From positions 1,302,001 to 1,366,000 of the forward strand of contig NZ_CP166679.1 in the NCBI RefSeq assembly GCF_041320605.1: DNA of 64,000 nt, written 5' to 3'. Below, piece by piece: positions 16,531 to 25,819 of this stretch. Within the stretch, counting starts at the first letter, position 1. Every line of letters begins with the position of its first letter. Under the pieces are notes generated by a model. It did not search any database. It had not been told where the DNA came from and saw only the letters and a list, made by a program, of their open reading frames with translations. Source of the DNA: Arenibacter antarcticus. Its GTDB lineage: Bacteria; Bacteroidota; Bacteroidia; Flavobacteriales; Flavobacteriaceae. A program made the translations under genes and the position numbers.

Positions 16531-18421
16531 AATCGTCGCCTGTCTGAATTTTAAATTTTTGCTTAAGATTTTCTATTTGATGTGTAAGAATTTCCTTTGA
16601 AAAATCAACATTCATTTTCTCAGAATACATTTCGGAAAGCTTTTGTTGAACAATGGGTTCATCAATAATTTGAATTAATTTTTTATGATATTCGTAATTT
16701 TGAATATCCTCCTTATTTCTCAACCAATCAATAGTGTTATTAATTTTTTCTTTAGCAAAATCACCTATCAAACCATCTTCTACAAAAAAAGAATCCGCAA
16801 GTATTTCAGTGATGTTTGCTCCGAATGATTTTAATGGTCTATCCTTATCATCTTCATCAAAAGCCTTAATTGTTTGATCATTTAACCTTTTTAAATAAGA
16901 TATTTTGTCATTAGGCAAATCTGACAGAGTAAGTGCGTCGTGAGTTGAGAATATTATTTGTATTAAAGTATCCTGTTCCCAATCAGCAAACAATTCTTGA
17001 ATGGTTTCATTTAAAGTCCAAATGAACTTTTTTTTCCAAACGGCATGATATGCATGCTCAGGTTCGTCTAATAGCAATAAATAAGATTCCCTAGTATTTT
17101 TACTAGAATTGCTCGTAGTTACAAATTGGTATATTGAGCTATATAAATTTAGAATTGAAAGTTCTCCGGTAGACATTTTTCTTGTTGGATTGACATTGAA
17201 TACCCTATACTTAAAATTTAAATTTTCAAGTGTTTCATGAACATCCTCATATAGCCGAAATAGTTCTTTTAAAATGCTCAGGGTAGTTTCATCGCTAACT
17301 TTTAATTTTAGTTCAGATTTATTTGTGTGATTTTGAAAGATTTGATTGTTTAACTTCAAAAAGTCATATAATAAAAAAATTCTATGATATTGAAGTATAA
17401 CCCTAATTGCTTTATCCTTAATCTTAACAAAATCAAACCCACCACCTATTTGGGAGATTTTATCTGCTCGAATGTTATAGATTATGTCATCAATATTATT
17501 GAATTTAATCCCTGATTTTTCCTCTAAAGAATCAAATAAAGGACCATCAATATTATCCAGGCGTTTTTTAAGAAATAGCTCTAATTTTTTATCAAAGTCG
17601 TCTTGATCAAGGATTTCATCAAATCCAATTTTAAAGCCATTGTTATTTGTTTGCGCAAAAATGTCATCAGTAACTAAAAGAGTTAAAATAAAAACTTCAA
17701 AGTTGGTAAGAAACTCCTCATTTTTATGAATCATTTCTTCATTCAATTGCCCATAAGAGTCCCACAACATGTTCAGCTGCTCTTTAATGGATTGACCTAT
17801 GGTTGCATTTCTATAAAAGTCATTATCCAATAATTGGGATTTTGAAACATTATTAATTGAGATTGAAACGTCATCATACAAAGGGAGTTCCGGGTATTTA
17901 TTTTTTAAAGACTCACCTTTTTTATAAATAAAAAAAATTTGTCGTAATATAGTATCATAAAAATATTCACTAAGACTGTCATTAATTTTGTTTGATTCAG
18001 AAATTGGACTATTAAAATCTATTAAATTATAATCAAGAACGTTAGAATAATATAGCGGAAAAGGACTTTCTTCATGGTTAATACTTTCGAAATCAAAATC
18101 CCATTCAATTTTGTTTTTCGTAGCATTCTGAACAAAAATTTTATTTCCCTCGCCATAAATTGCCAAGGCATTAGATTTTGGTTCTTGATTCAAAACTCTC
18201 ATCAAAGAAGTTTTTCCAACACCATTATTTCCAACAATAGCACTAATATTAGAAATACCTTTACTATAAAATTCCTCTATAAAATTTATATTATTTTCCT
18301 TTGTAATTTTTAAATAATCTTTCTCTTTATTAAACTTAAAAATGAATCTCCCTCCAAAATTTAAATATATTGGTTCTTTATAAAGAAAATGGTCTTCGAT
18401 ATATATAGCTAAAATTTCCAT
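16517..18421 (-). CDS. AAA/ABC-type ATPase, PtuA-like
   Basis: A 634-residue ATPase of the SMC/ABC-like AAA class common in defence systems. Walker A is GNNGVGKT at 64-71, the signature-like STGELSILNLYSS lies near 420, Walker B LLLLDEPEHAYH lies near 445, and the switch histidine is in IIFSTHDALTL. A long helical insertion of about 300 residues separates the two halves. It starts eight bases after the hsdS stop and overlaps the HNH gene, placing a Septu-like pair inside a type I restriction operon. Comparable ATPase/nuclease pairs ride with many systems, so it may be an independent module sharing the promoter. Confidence 0.82.
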   Translation of the reverse strand: MEILAIYIEDHFLYKEPIYLNFGGRFIFKFNKEKDYLKITKENNINFIEEFYSKGISNISAIVGNNGVGKTSLMRVLNQEPKSNALAIYGEGNKIFVQNATKNKIEWDFDFESINHEESPFPLYYSNVLDYNLIDFNSPISESNKINDSLSEYFYDTILRQIFFIYKKGESLKNKYPELPLYDDVSISINNVSKSQLLDNDFYRNATIGQSIKEQLNMLWDSYGQLNEEMIHKNEEFLTNFEVFILTLLVTDDIFAQTNNNGFKIGFDEILDQDDFDKKLELFLKKRLDNIDGPLFDSLEEKSGIKFNNIDDIIYNIRADKISQIGGGFDFVKIKDKAIRVILQYHRIFLLYDFLKLNNQIFQNHTNKSELKLKVSDETTLSILKELFRLYEDVHETLENLNFKYRVFNVNPTRKMSTGELSILNLYSSIYQFVTTSNSSKNTRESYLLLLDEPEHAYHAVWKKKFIWTLNETIQELFADWEQDTLIQIIFSTHDALTLSDLPNDKISYLKRLNDQTIKAFDEDDKDRPLKSFGANITEILADSFFVEDGLIGDFAKEKINNTIDWLRNKEDIQNYEYHKKLIQIIDEPIVQQKLSEMYSEKMNVDFSKEILTHQIENLKQKFKIQTGDDYDSL

Positions 18422-18428
18422 TTTTACT

Positions 18429-19787
18429 CTATGTATTTATGTCCTCTTCCGCCACCATCCCCAACTCTTCCTCTGCCTCACCAACAGTAACCTGCCCATT
18501 CATAAGCATGGGCAACAACCAATCGCGTAACTCGGTGAGTTTTTGGTTTTCTAATTCTATTAAATCTTGTTTTTTAAATATAGGTTTCGATATTTTATAA
18601 TACTCTTCCAATATTTCTGGTTCTGGAATTGAAATAGAAATTGTTCTTAAAGTTGATGCAGATACTTCTTTAAACGTTGAACCTGAAGAATTGGCTTCAA
18701 TTTTAGGAATTAAATTTTTAACACAGTAAAATATAAATTCTGGCGAATAACCTTTTTTCGGAACAAACGATTTAAACCCTTGATTCGTGGTAACTTCTTC
18801 TCTAGAAATAGCTAAATACCCAATTGGCGCACGAGAACTTAATAAGACTGTTCCTTTTGGCATAATTTTAAGTGAAGCCCTTTTTATTCCTTGTTCTGTA
18901 ACATCCCATTCTCCTCTTGTAATAAATTTATTCCCTTTATTTAATGATAAATCTTTGGGTGTTATCCAAGACATATGTCTGTCGGATGTAAAATTTTCAA
19001 TTATCGCCTTTGAAGGTGTGCTACCTCCAATAATTGTTGATATTGTTTCAAATGTTCCATCTTTCCACCCCTCAGGAATCTCACGTTTTAATTGCTCGTT
19101 ATATACCATCTTCCCATCAGAAGATTTATAAGGTTTACCATTGGCAGCGGGTTTACCCTGAGCGAAGTCGAAGGGAAAATCGAACTGTACAAACCAATAA
19201 TCGTAAAGCGTTTTTGCCATCGCTTCCAACTCTTGGTTTATTTTGTTGTTAACTTCTATTTTGGCATCTAAATCGGAAAGAACTTTGGCTATTTGTTTTT
19301 GGATGTTTATTGAAGGGAGGTATAACGGAGTTGATTTTATGACATCTAAAACCAAAGTGCATCTTTGACCACTACCACCTGCGTTATTTTCAAAGTATCT
19401 TTTTGCGAACTTTGTTTGGAACCAGTAATTTAAAAATTTTCCACTTAATTTATCTTCATAAGGGGTAAATAGAGCTAAATGGTATCCCAAAACAACATCA
19501 TTAAAATCTTCGGAAATATAAGTTGGAATTCCTATGTCATCTGGCTTTTCACTGTCTTTAGTTATTGCAACCTGGCCTTCTCTTAAAATAAATTTCTGAT
19601 ATTGATTTTCAGAGCACGATGCAACCATAAAATCGATTGCCCTATCTGCATTGATAAATGAATTTTTGTAGACATCCGTGTAGTTACATAAGCGTATAGT
19701 ACGTTCATTCGCTTTTGTTTTTTTGTCAACATTGCTCAATTTAATATCTGCAACATCTTTCAATTTAAATTGTTGCCAATTAGTCAT
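18429..19787 (-). CDS. hsdS: Type I restriction specificity subunit HsdS
   Basis: The DNA-recognition subunit of a type I restriction-modification complex (452 residues). Two target-recognition domains are separated by a helical conserved region (IQKQIAKVLSDLDAKIEVNNKI near 160), and the second repeat (LTELRDWLLPMLMNGQV) is near the end. Between them, the common linker FDFP...NGKPYKSSDGKMV is interrupted by an extra FDFAQGKPAA, encoded by a palindromic repeat inserted in frame at 19156-19175. The start overlaps the end of hsdM by eight bases. The protein is otherwise full length, so the complex is probably active. Confidence 0.95.
   Translation of the reverse strand: MTNWQQFKLKDVADIKLSNVDKKTKANERTIRLCNYTDVYKNSFINADRAIDFMVASCSENQYQKFILREGQVAITKDSEKPDDIGIPTYISEDFNDVVLGYHLALFTPYEDKLSGKFLNYWFQTKFAKRYFENNAGGSGQRCTLVLDVIKSTPLYLPSINIQKQIAKVLSDLDAKIEVNNKINQELEAMAKTLYDYWFVQFDFPFDFAQGKPAANGKPYKSSDGKMVYNEQLKREIPEGWKDGTFETISTIIGGSTPSKAIIENFTSDRHMSWITPKDLSLNKGNKFITRGEWDVTEQGIKRASLKIMPKGTVLLSSRAPIGYLAISREEVTTNQGFKSFVPKKGYSPEFIFYCVKNLIPKIEANSSGSTFKEVSASTLRTISISIPEPEILEEYYKISKPIFKKQDLIELENQKLTELRDWLLPMLMNGQVTVGEAEEELGMVAEEDINT
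19156..19175. repeat. Palindromic repeat inside hsdS
   Basis: CCCTGAGCGAAGTCGAAGGG is an imperfect palindrome that recurs in many flavobacterial genomes, usually between genes. Here it lies within the hsdS coding sequence, in frame, and adds about ten residues to the linker between the two recognition domains. Confidence 0.75.
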
Positions 19788-21411
19788 ATCTCAATGCCTT
19801 TAAATTATCCTGTATATCTTTTTCCAGTTCTTTACTTTCAGCGAAAAGAATATTCAATTTGCTATTAAACCCACTCATTTGAGCTTCAAAATCATCGACC
19901 GAAATATCTATATATTCGATTTTAACTTCAAAATATTGTCCAGCACTGAGACTGTAGTTTTTAGCTTTAATAGCATCATAACTCACCACAACCGAAAAAT
20001 CGTCTTTGGCTTCTTTTTTAATAAAAGTGCTGATGATTTGGTCTTCTTCTTCATCTGTTAATACCGTTTTTTGGTTTTTACCTTCTTTAACAGTGGTTCC
20101 TAAATTAGAAGCATCAATCAATACCACATCACCTTTATTGGCAGCATCTAAAAACACGATGGACACATTGGTGCCTGTGGTTGCAAAAATATTGGATGGC
20201 ATACTTACTACGCCTGCCAGCATCTTGCTCTCCACTATTTTTTGGCGTATAGTTTTTTCAATTCCAGATTGTGCTGTAATAAAACCTGTTGGCACTACAA
20301 TAGCTGCTTTTCCTGTTCCTTCTTTTAGCGAATAGATAATGTGCTGTAAAAACAAAGTGTAAATAGACATACTTTCCTTTTTCTTGGCAGGAACATTGGG
20401 GATGCCTGCAAAAAAACGGGCTTTGTTTTCTTTTTTGTTTAGCGTATCCACATCATCACTAAAATCGAGCTTAAAGGGTGGGTTGCTTACAACGTAATCA
20501 AACTGACGCAACTTGTTGTCCTTTTTGTGATATGGGTCGGTCATGGTGTTGCCCTGGATCACATTTTCTATACTGTGTACCAAGTTGTTCAACACCAAGT
20601 TTAGCCGTAATAGGTTGGATGATTTTTGAGAGATATCCTGTGAATAAACCGTACATTTTTCTGGACCAATGGCGTGTGCCAAGTTCATTAAAAGTGTTCC
20701 CGAACCTGCGCTGGGGTCATAAATGGTAACATTACTAGTTGGTTCTGGCACTAAAATGTTGGCGATAATTTTTGAAACAGCGTGTGGTGTGTAATACTCG
20801 GCATATTTACCACCGGCATCTGAATTGTAATCTTTTATCAGGTATTCAAAAATGGTAGAGAAAAAGTCAAACCCTTCGCCCATAATATTCTCAAAATTGA
20901 AAACAACCAGTTTGTTAAATAGGGCTACCGCAAAACCATCGCGCTTGCTGCTTACATATTCGGTAAGGCGATCAAAGAGTTGTATTTTTTGGCCGTCTTC
21001 GGTCTTTACCGCAAACAGATCGTTGTTAAGTATTGCAATATCCAACAAGGTATCGTCTACCGTTTTGGCAAAATCGGGTTCGTTCTGTCGGTCAAACAAA
21101 TACCCGATCAAATGGTGCGGTTTTAAAAAGGCGGTGGCTTCACCCAATTGAAATTGCAACATACTATAGTCACCTTCTTTCATTTTGGCAATATCGGCTT
21201 CCCAATTTTCGCTTTTTGCCAGTTCTGGTTTTAGCTTCTTTACTTCATAGGCAAACTTGTCGTTTAAAAACTTGTATAAAAATATTTGGCTAATAATTTT
21301 AAATTCGTTGCCGTCGTTTCCTAATCCATAGCTGGCACAAACAGCTTTAAGCTCGTCTATAAGTGCTTTTGTTTTGGTCACAAAGGGCTGGTTGTTAATC
21401 TCTTTCGTCAT
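19780..21411 (-). CDS. hsdM: Type I N6-adenine DNA methyltransferase HsdM
   Basis: The modification subunit (543 residues) transfers methyl groups from S-adenosylmethionine to adenine N6. An N-terminal HsdM helical domain precedes the methyltransferase fold. The SAM-binding motif is DPSAGSGTLL near 234, and the catalytic motif is NPPF in VVSNPPFKLDF near 310. The C-terminal helical tail contacts HsdS. The gene overlaps hsdR upstream by four bases (ATGA) and hsdS downstream by eight. In the complex, two HsdM and one HsdS give a working methylase, and HsdR adds restriction. Confidence 0.96.
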   Translation of the reverse strand: MTKEINNQPFVTKTKALIDELKAVCASYGLGNDGNEFKIISQIFLYKFLNDKFAYEVKKLKPELAKSENWEADIAKMKEGDYSMLQFQLGEATAFLKPHHLIGYLFDRQNEPDFAKTVDDTLLDIAILNNDLFAVKTEDGQKIQLFDRLTEYVSSKRDGFAVALFNKLVVFNFENIMGEGFDFFSTIFEYLIKDYNSDAGGKYAEYYTPHAVSKIIANILVPEPTSNVTIYDPSAGSGTLLMNLAHAIGPEKCTVYSQDISQKSSNLLRLNLVLNNLVHSIENVIQGNTMTDPYHKKDNKLRQFDYVVSNPPFKLDFSDDVDTLNKKENKARFFAGIPNVPAKKKESMSIYTLFLQHIIYSLKEGTGKAAIVVPTGFITAQSGIEKTIRQKIVESKMLAGVVSMPSNIFATTGTNVSIVFLDAANKGDVVLIDASNLGTTVKEGKNQKTVLTDEEEDQIISTFIKKEAKDDFSVVVSYDAIKAKNYSLSAGQYFEVKIEYIDISVDDFEAQMSGFNSKLNILFAESKELEKDIQDNLKALRYD

Positions 21412-24400
21412 GCGGTTTTTCCGTGGTATTCGTTAAGGTATTCTTCTACAATCAGGTCGCGTATAAATTCAACGGTTTCAAAGTCCATAGGGGTATCCAT
21501 AGCGGCATTAAACTCGTTAAAGACCAATTTGGCTACGACGCGGGCAAAATAACTTTCGTTATTTAAACTATCGTTTCTATCTAGTACAGCAATATCGGTT
21601 TGTTGTTTAATTTTTTGTAAAGCTTCAATAATGGCAGTTTTTAATTGAGAAGGTTTGCCAGCTTCTACCAATCTTTTTTGAACACGGGCATATTTGGCAT
21701 CGCCTTCATATTTGTCTTTCAATAAATCGTTACGCCGGTTCAATTCTTTTATTTTCTCATGAATAGATTTTAATGAGTTAATGTTGGTCTGCATTTCGTC
21801 TTGGGACACTTCATTTAGGTTTTTATTGTCAAATAAGCGACGTAATTCTTCATACAAACTTATCCATTCAGGGTCTTTAGGGTCGAAATTGCCACCTAAG
21901 GCTTCCCTTGTTTTCTTGAGAATATCTTTTAATTCGCCTGCAAGTACTAATTCGCTTTCTCCAATCTTTCGGAAACCGAATACAATGTCCTCTAAAGCCA
22001 TGTTAAGAAGATTTCCGACTTCTTCGTTTTGCTCTAAAGCATCTTTGGCGTTGATTAGGGCTAGATGATTGGTGGCTTCTATGCGAAGTTCGCCTAATTT
22101 TCTGAAATCGATGCGATCTAACAATTCATATTCACCAACCAAACGAATGATATTGTATAATGCACGTGCATCTTCCAAGGCTTTTTTAATGCGTTGCATT
22201 TCGCCATGATCGTTAATTTGGGAAATTTGTGAAGAAAAAATCTCTGCATTTTTTAAATCGAAATCAGCCAAGGCCTCCTTTATATCACGAATGGATATTT
22301 CCATTTCTTCACGAGACATAAACAAATTGGAATAGCTTTCCATTTCATCGCCTAAAACATCTTGAAGTTCTTCAAAATAGGCGCGATTGGTTTTATCAAA
22401 TTCTTTAGAAATATCTGCAAAATCAACGACATGTCCGTATTTGTAATTTTTGTACTTACGATTTACACGTGTTAGAGCTTGCAACAAGTTATGCGCTTTA
22501 ATTACACGACCTAAATAGATTTTCTTTAAACGTTTGGCATCAAAACCAGTTAATAGCATGTTGTACACAAACAAGATGTCTATTTTGCCAGCTTTAAAAT
22601 CGTCACGCCACGTGCCAAGTTCCTCTTTACTACCAGAATCGTAAAGAATAAGCGCCGCTTTTTTAATGCGATAATCTTCTTTTAGAATGGTTTTATATTT
22701 AGAACCAGGTTCGGCTGCCATTGGCAAAAAATCTTCCGTTTCAGAATTGGCATAAACCTCATTGAAAATACTGAATAACTCCTGAGCTTGTTCACTACTG
22801 TCGCAAATTACCATGGCTCCAATGGAAGCATCACTATTGCGTTGCCTGAAATCTTGAAAATCTTCAACAATGTAATCCAGCATAGGTGCCACAAAAGATG
22901 GATGTGCGTATACTAACTTTTTATTGGCATCACCTTTTTTAATATCTAAATCGTCCAGAATTTTTTTAAACTTAACCTTATACTCGGTTTCAATTTCCTC
23001 ACGGATTAATTTAAGCGTATAACCATCAGCAATGGATTTGTTGTAATAATATTTATGAATATAATCCCCAAAAAGATGCTTAGATTTTAATGTGTCACCG
23101 ATAAGCGGTGTGCCTGTCAATCCTATTTTTATAGCATTACGATCCGATTGCTCCAAATTGGCTAGAAAACTACCTTCAGGATTATAGCTACGATGTACTT
23201 CATCTAAAAAATAAACCCGTTGAATATTTATATTATAATCTGTCGTGGTACTAACACATGGATCATCTTCAAACTTCTGAATGTTGACTACTGTGATTTC
23301 ACGCTTGCCTTTGTCATTATTGACAGCAGTTATTTTCTTTAAGTCGGCCACAAAGGCTTCACGAGAATTTACCGTATGCACTTTCAATCCACGTGCTGTA
23401 AATTCATCCCTAGCTTGGGTCAACAAATCCAAACGATCTACAATAAAATAGAACTTTGGGATAATATGTTGTTTCTGGTAATAATCGGTCAGAAAATGCG
23501 TGTTGTAATACGCTAATGCTGTTTTACCACTACCTTGTGTATGCCAGATAATGCCTTTACGGATACCTTTATCCAATTTTTCTTCAATTGCCTTTGTAGC
23601 AAATAACTGTGGATAACGCATAATATGCTTTTCCAGTCCATTATGCTCCCTTACATAAGCCAAACTGTATTGCAAAATAAACTTCAGTCTATCCTTGGAA
23701 AGCATTGAAGTTAAAATGCGATTGGTTGGGGAATCAGAATTTTTATTGGTTGTGTATTCGGCACTATTTTTTATAGCCTGGTAATTGGTGTCTTTTAATA
23801 AGAAATCTTCAACATTATTCTCTAAAGGTTTTAATTCCTGTGATAAATTAAAACCAATTTCTTCTCTGAAATAATTAAAAATAGGTTTGTGATAAGAAGG
23901 CGAAGCATAAAAAGCACCCTGCCATGGTTCAATCTCGTTATCATCATAGTCCATGTTATTGGAAAAGATCATGAACTGCGTAAGATTTATAAACTTTCTG
24001 AACTTTTTATTCTGAAAACGCGAATTGATACGATCACGTTCGGCTAAAACACCATTCCGATTATTAGGTTTTTTAACTTCGATAAAAACCAACGGCATGC
24101 CATTTACTAATGCAATAACATCGGGTCTAAAGTTATCTTCACCGTTTTTATACGGCAACTCTGTAACCACATGAAAATCGTTATTTTCAAAATTCTCGAA
24201 ATCGATTAGTTTTACTCCTGACCTATTCGTGAGCATTTCAAAAAACACTTTACCTAAATCTTCGTTTTCTAAAGCTAAACTAACTTCTAGGTACAAACGT
24301 TTTATATCTGCATCGGTAATCCCTTTGTTTATTTTAACAATAGATTCTGTGAAAATGTGCGTGAAAATGTTGGTCTCATCGTCCCATTCAGCATCCTTTA

Positions 24401-24479
24401 GAGATAGATACTTATACCCTAACTGTGTAAGGTGTAATATTGCAGGTAGTTTTACTCTTGAGTCTTCGTTGAAAATCAT
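21408..24479 (-). CDS. hsdR: Type I restriction endonuclease subunit HsdR
   Basis: The motor and nuclease subunit (1023 residues). The N-terminal PD-(D/E)XK nuclease is visible as RPDVIALVNGMPLVFIEVKK at about 117-136. Superfamily 2 helicase motifs follow: HTQGSGKT near 315, FLDEVHRSY near 427, LTGTPL, and LLTGFDAKRLKK with QALTRVNR. Length matches the family. It is the first gene of the minus-strand defence run, so the promoter for the set probably lies within 24480-24700. I found no strong TAnnTTTG box there. It should translocate DNA and cut unmodified sites at a distance. Confidence 0.96.
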   Translation of the reverse strand: MIFNEDSRVKLPAILHLTQLGYKYLSLKDAEWDDETNIFTHIFTESIVKINKGITDADIKRLYLEVSLALENEDLGKVFFEMLTNRSGVKLIDFENFENNDFHVVTELPYKNGEDNFRPDVIALVNGMPLVFIEVKKPNNRNGVLAERDRINSRFQNKKFRKFINLTQFMIFSNNMDYDDNEIEPWQGAFYASPSYHKPIFNYFREEIGFNLSQELKPLENNVEDFLLKDTNYQAIKNSAEYTTNKNSDSPTNRILTSMLSKDRLKFILQYSLAYVREHNGLEKHIMRYPQLFATKAIEEKLDKGIRKGIIWHTQGSGKTALAYYNTHFLTDYYQKQHIIPKFYFIVDRLDLLTQARDEFTARGLKVHTVNSREAFVADLKKITAVNNDKGKREITVVNIQKFEDDPCVSTTTDYNINIQRVYFLDEVHRSYNPEGSFLANLEQSDRNAIKIGLTGTPLIGDTLKSKHLFGDYIHKYYYNKSIADGYTLKLIREEIETEYKVKFKKILDDLDIKKGDANKKLVYAHPSFVAPMLDYIVEDFQDFRQRNSDASIGAMVICDSSEQAQELFSIFNEVYANSETEDFLPMAAEPGSKYKTILKEDYRIKKAALILYDSGSKEELGTWRDDFKAGKIDILFVYNMLLTGFDAKRLKKIYLGRVIKAHNLLQALTRVNRKYKNYKYGHVVDFADISKEFDKTNRAYFEELQDVLGDEMESYSNLFMSREEMEISIRDIKEALADFDLKNAEIFSSQISQINDHGEMQRIKKALEDARALYNIIRLVGEYELLDRIDFRKLGELRIEATNHLALINAKDALEQNEEVGNLLNMALEDIVFGFRKIGESELVLAGELKDILKKTREALGGNFDPKDPEWISLYEELRRLFDNKNLNEVSQDEMQTNINSLKSIHEKIKELNRRNDLLKDKYEGDAKYARVQKRLVEAGKPSQLKTAIIEALQKIKQQTDIAVLDRNDSLNNESYFARVVAKLVFNEFNAAMDTPMDFETVEFIRDLIVEEYLNEYHGKTA

Positions 24480-24792
24480 TAACTATTAAATTTCTTTAAT
24501 ACATTGGAGGGGAACTTTTGCAAAACTTTAAATATAGCCTTTTAATATAAAAATCCTACAAGTAAGTAGCTCCAAATTATAATTTCTCTTGGCACATAAC
24601 GGTAAAATTTTACAATAATTCTAAATTCAAATCTCAGGCAGTTATTAATTCTTTAATGATCTAATTCCTAAGCGAGCGAAGCATTCTATCTTCCGAATGA
24701 TCAACTTCAAACTTGAGGGTCCCCAAAAACTAACTTTTAAAAAACGGACACAACCCCAAATCTTACCATCACTTACCTGCGCCTGGATCCTG

Positions 24793-24840
24793 TCCGATTT
24801 TTGTAGTGTTCCGGAAGATAATCGTAAAGCAAAAATCGGA
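24793..24840. repeat. Long hairpin with 11-base perfect stem
   Basis: TCCGATTTTTG (24793-24803) is exactly complementary to CAAAAATCGGA (24830-24840), with a 26-base loop. No T-run follows on either strand, so it is not a simple terminator. It may be a recombination or regulatory structure. Confidence 0.5.
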
Positions 24841-24916
24841 TAGGGCGCACCTGCTAAGGTAAATTTGGAACATCATTTTTTTTGATCCGTGGCAATAACC
24901 TTGCGTTGGCAAAGTT

Positions 24917-24952
24917 AAAGGCCTAGTTCGTTCTTTCTACGCCCTAGGCTTT
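24917..24952 (-). terminator. Probable terminator after the mobilisation gene
   Basis: AAAGGCCTAG (24917-24926) pairs with CTAGGCTTT (24944-24952) with one bulged base. It lies about 90 bases beyond the stop of the minus-strand bfmA-like gene and is followed on that strand by TTTAACTTT. The T-run is weak. Confidence 0.4.
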
Positions 24953-25045
24953 TATGTGCGGTCCTGAGGAGATTGGAAAATCCATAGGTTTTTCAACTTC
25001 CGCAGGGACTGGATTTGTTTTTCGAATTCATCCAATAGGGCTATC

Positions 25046-25606
25046 CTATGGCAATTCTTTTTCTATTTTTATCTTAAGCTTTTCAAAATCTTCCAGAGCC
25101 ATGTCCAATTGTAACCTGGACTTCCCAAAACTGCGCTTCACCAATTGTACCTTGTTCAAAAGAGCAATAAATTCTGCCCTGTTCTGCCTTAGGTCGCGTT
25201 TTAGATTGGTATATTTTCTTTCCATCACAAGGGCCTCCTCCACCTTTTTAAAGAACCTATCCCTTTCTGGGTCGTCTTCCCCACCCTCCATCAATAAGGG
25301 AGCTTGTTTCCGTTTCTTTTGGGCGGAGTGTTCAAATAAAAGTTCTATCATGGCCTTGGTCGGAAGTACCCCATTCTTTTCCATATTCTTCATCATGGCC
25401 GCCATAGCATTGAACCTTTTTTTGATCAGGTTTGTTATGGTCCTTCCATTAGGTCCAAGAGATTCCTTTGGGGAAATCTCGTTATAGAAAAAGAAATCCA
25501 ACATCGTTTGCAGTGCCTCCGTATGGGTCTTGAAAAACCGCCTCGAAAATTTTTGGAAATCCCGGGCTGTTTCACTCTTAAAGCGTATACTTTTAAATGA
25601 GTTCAT
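25046..25606 (-). CDS. BfmA/BtgA-family mobilisation protein
   Basis: A small basic protein of the Bacteroidota mobilisation family, thought to act with a relaxase at an origin of transfer. The conserved N-terminus FKSIRFKSETARDFQKFS (ribbon-helix-helix-like) is followed by HTEALQTMLDFFFYNEISPKE, which is diagnostic, and by a basic coiled C-terminal half. The ATG at 25606, giving MNSFKSIRF, is preferred. An upstream in-frame ATG at 25717 adds 37 unrelated residues. No relaxase gene is seen nearby, so the element may depend on relaxase from elsewhere. It heads away from the primase gene, with nested inverted repeats between them. Confidence 0.75.
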   Translation of the reverse strand: MNSFKSIRFKSETARDFQKFSRRFFKTHTEALQTMLDFFFYNEISPKESLGPNGRTITNLIKKRFNAMAAMMKNMEKNGVLPTKAMIELLFEHSAQKKRKQAPLLMEGGEDDPERDRFFKKVEEALVMERKYTNLKRDLRQNRAEFIALLNKVQLVKRSFGKSRLQLDMALEDFEKLKIKIEKELP

Positions 25607-25722
25607 AATTTTCTGATTTGTCGCAAATTCCTCCCTAAAAATGGGCGCTAACAGGCCATTTGACGCAAATTTGTAAAATCGAATAATTAAATATTTCTCT
25701 AACCAATTAACAATCAATATGT

Positions 25723-25789
25723 TGTGAGCTGAAATAAATGCGTAACGTGGCTTTGCCCGTTACCCTCTTGCTATTCCATTTTGCTCACA
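25723..25789. repeat. Nested inverted repeats, candidate origin of transfer
   Basis: An outer stem TGTGAGC (25723-25729) with GCTCACA (25783-25789) encloses an inner stem GTAACG (25742-25747) with CGTTAC (25758-25763). The site lies directly upstream of the mobilisation gene, where oriT sequences are often found. Function is inferred from position and symmetry only. Confidence 0.4.
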
Positions 25790-25819
25790 CCATAGTGCTT
25801 GCATTACTTCCAATTCGGG

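Larger units (their letters stand above)
24480..25045. other. Intergenic region between hsdR and bfmA-like gene
   Basis: No gene is seen in these 566 bases. Features present are GGCACATAAC at 24591-24600 (a cassette-core-like sequence, GTTATGTGCC on the minus strand), a perfect palindrome GTAAAATTTTAC just after it, a long hairpin at 24793-24840, and a probable terminator hairpin at 24917-24952. The promoter of the hsdR operon should also be here. Confidence 0.5.
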
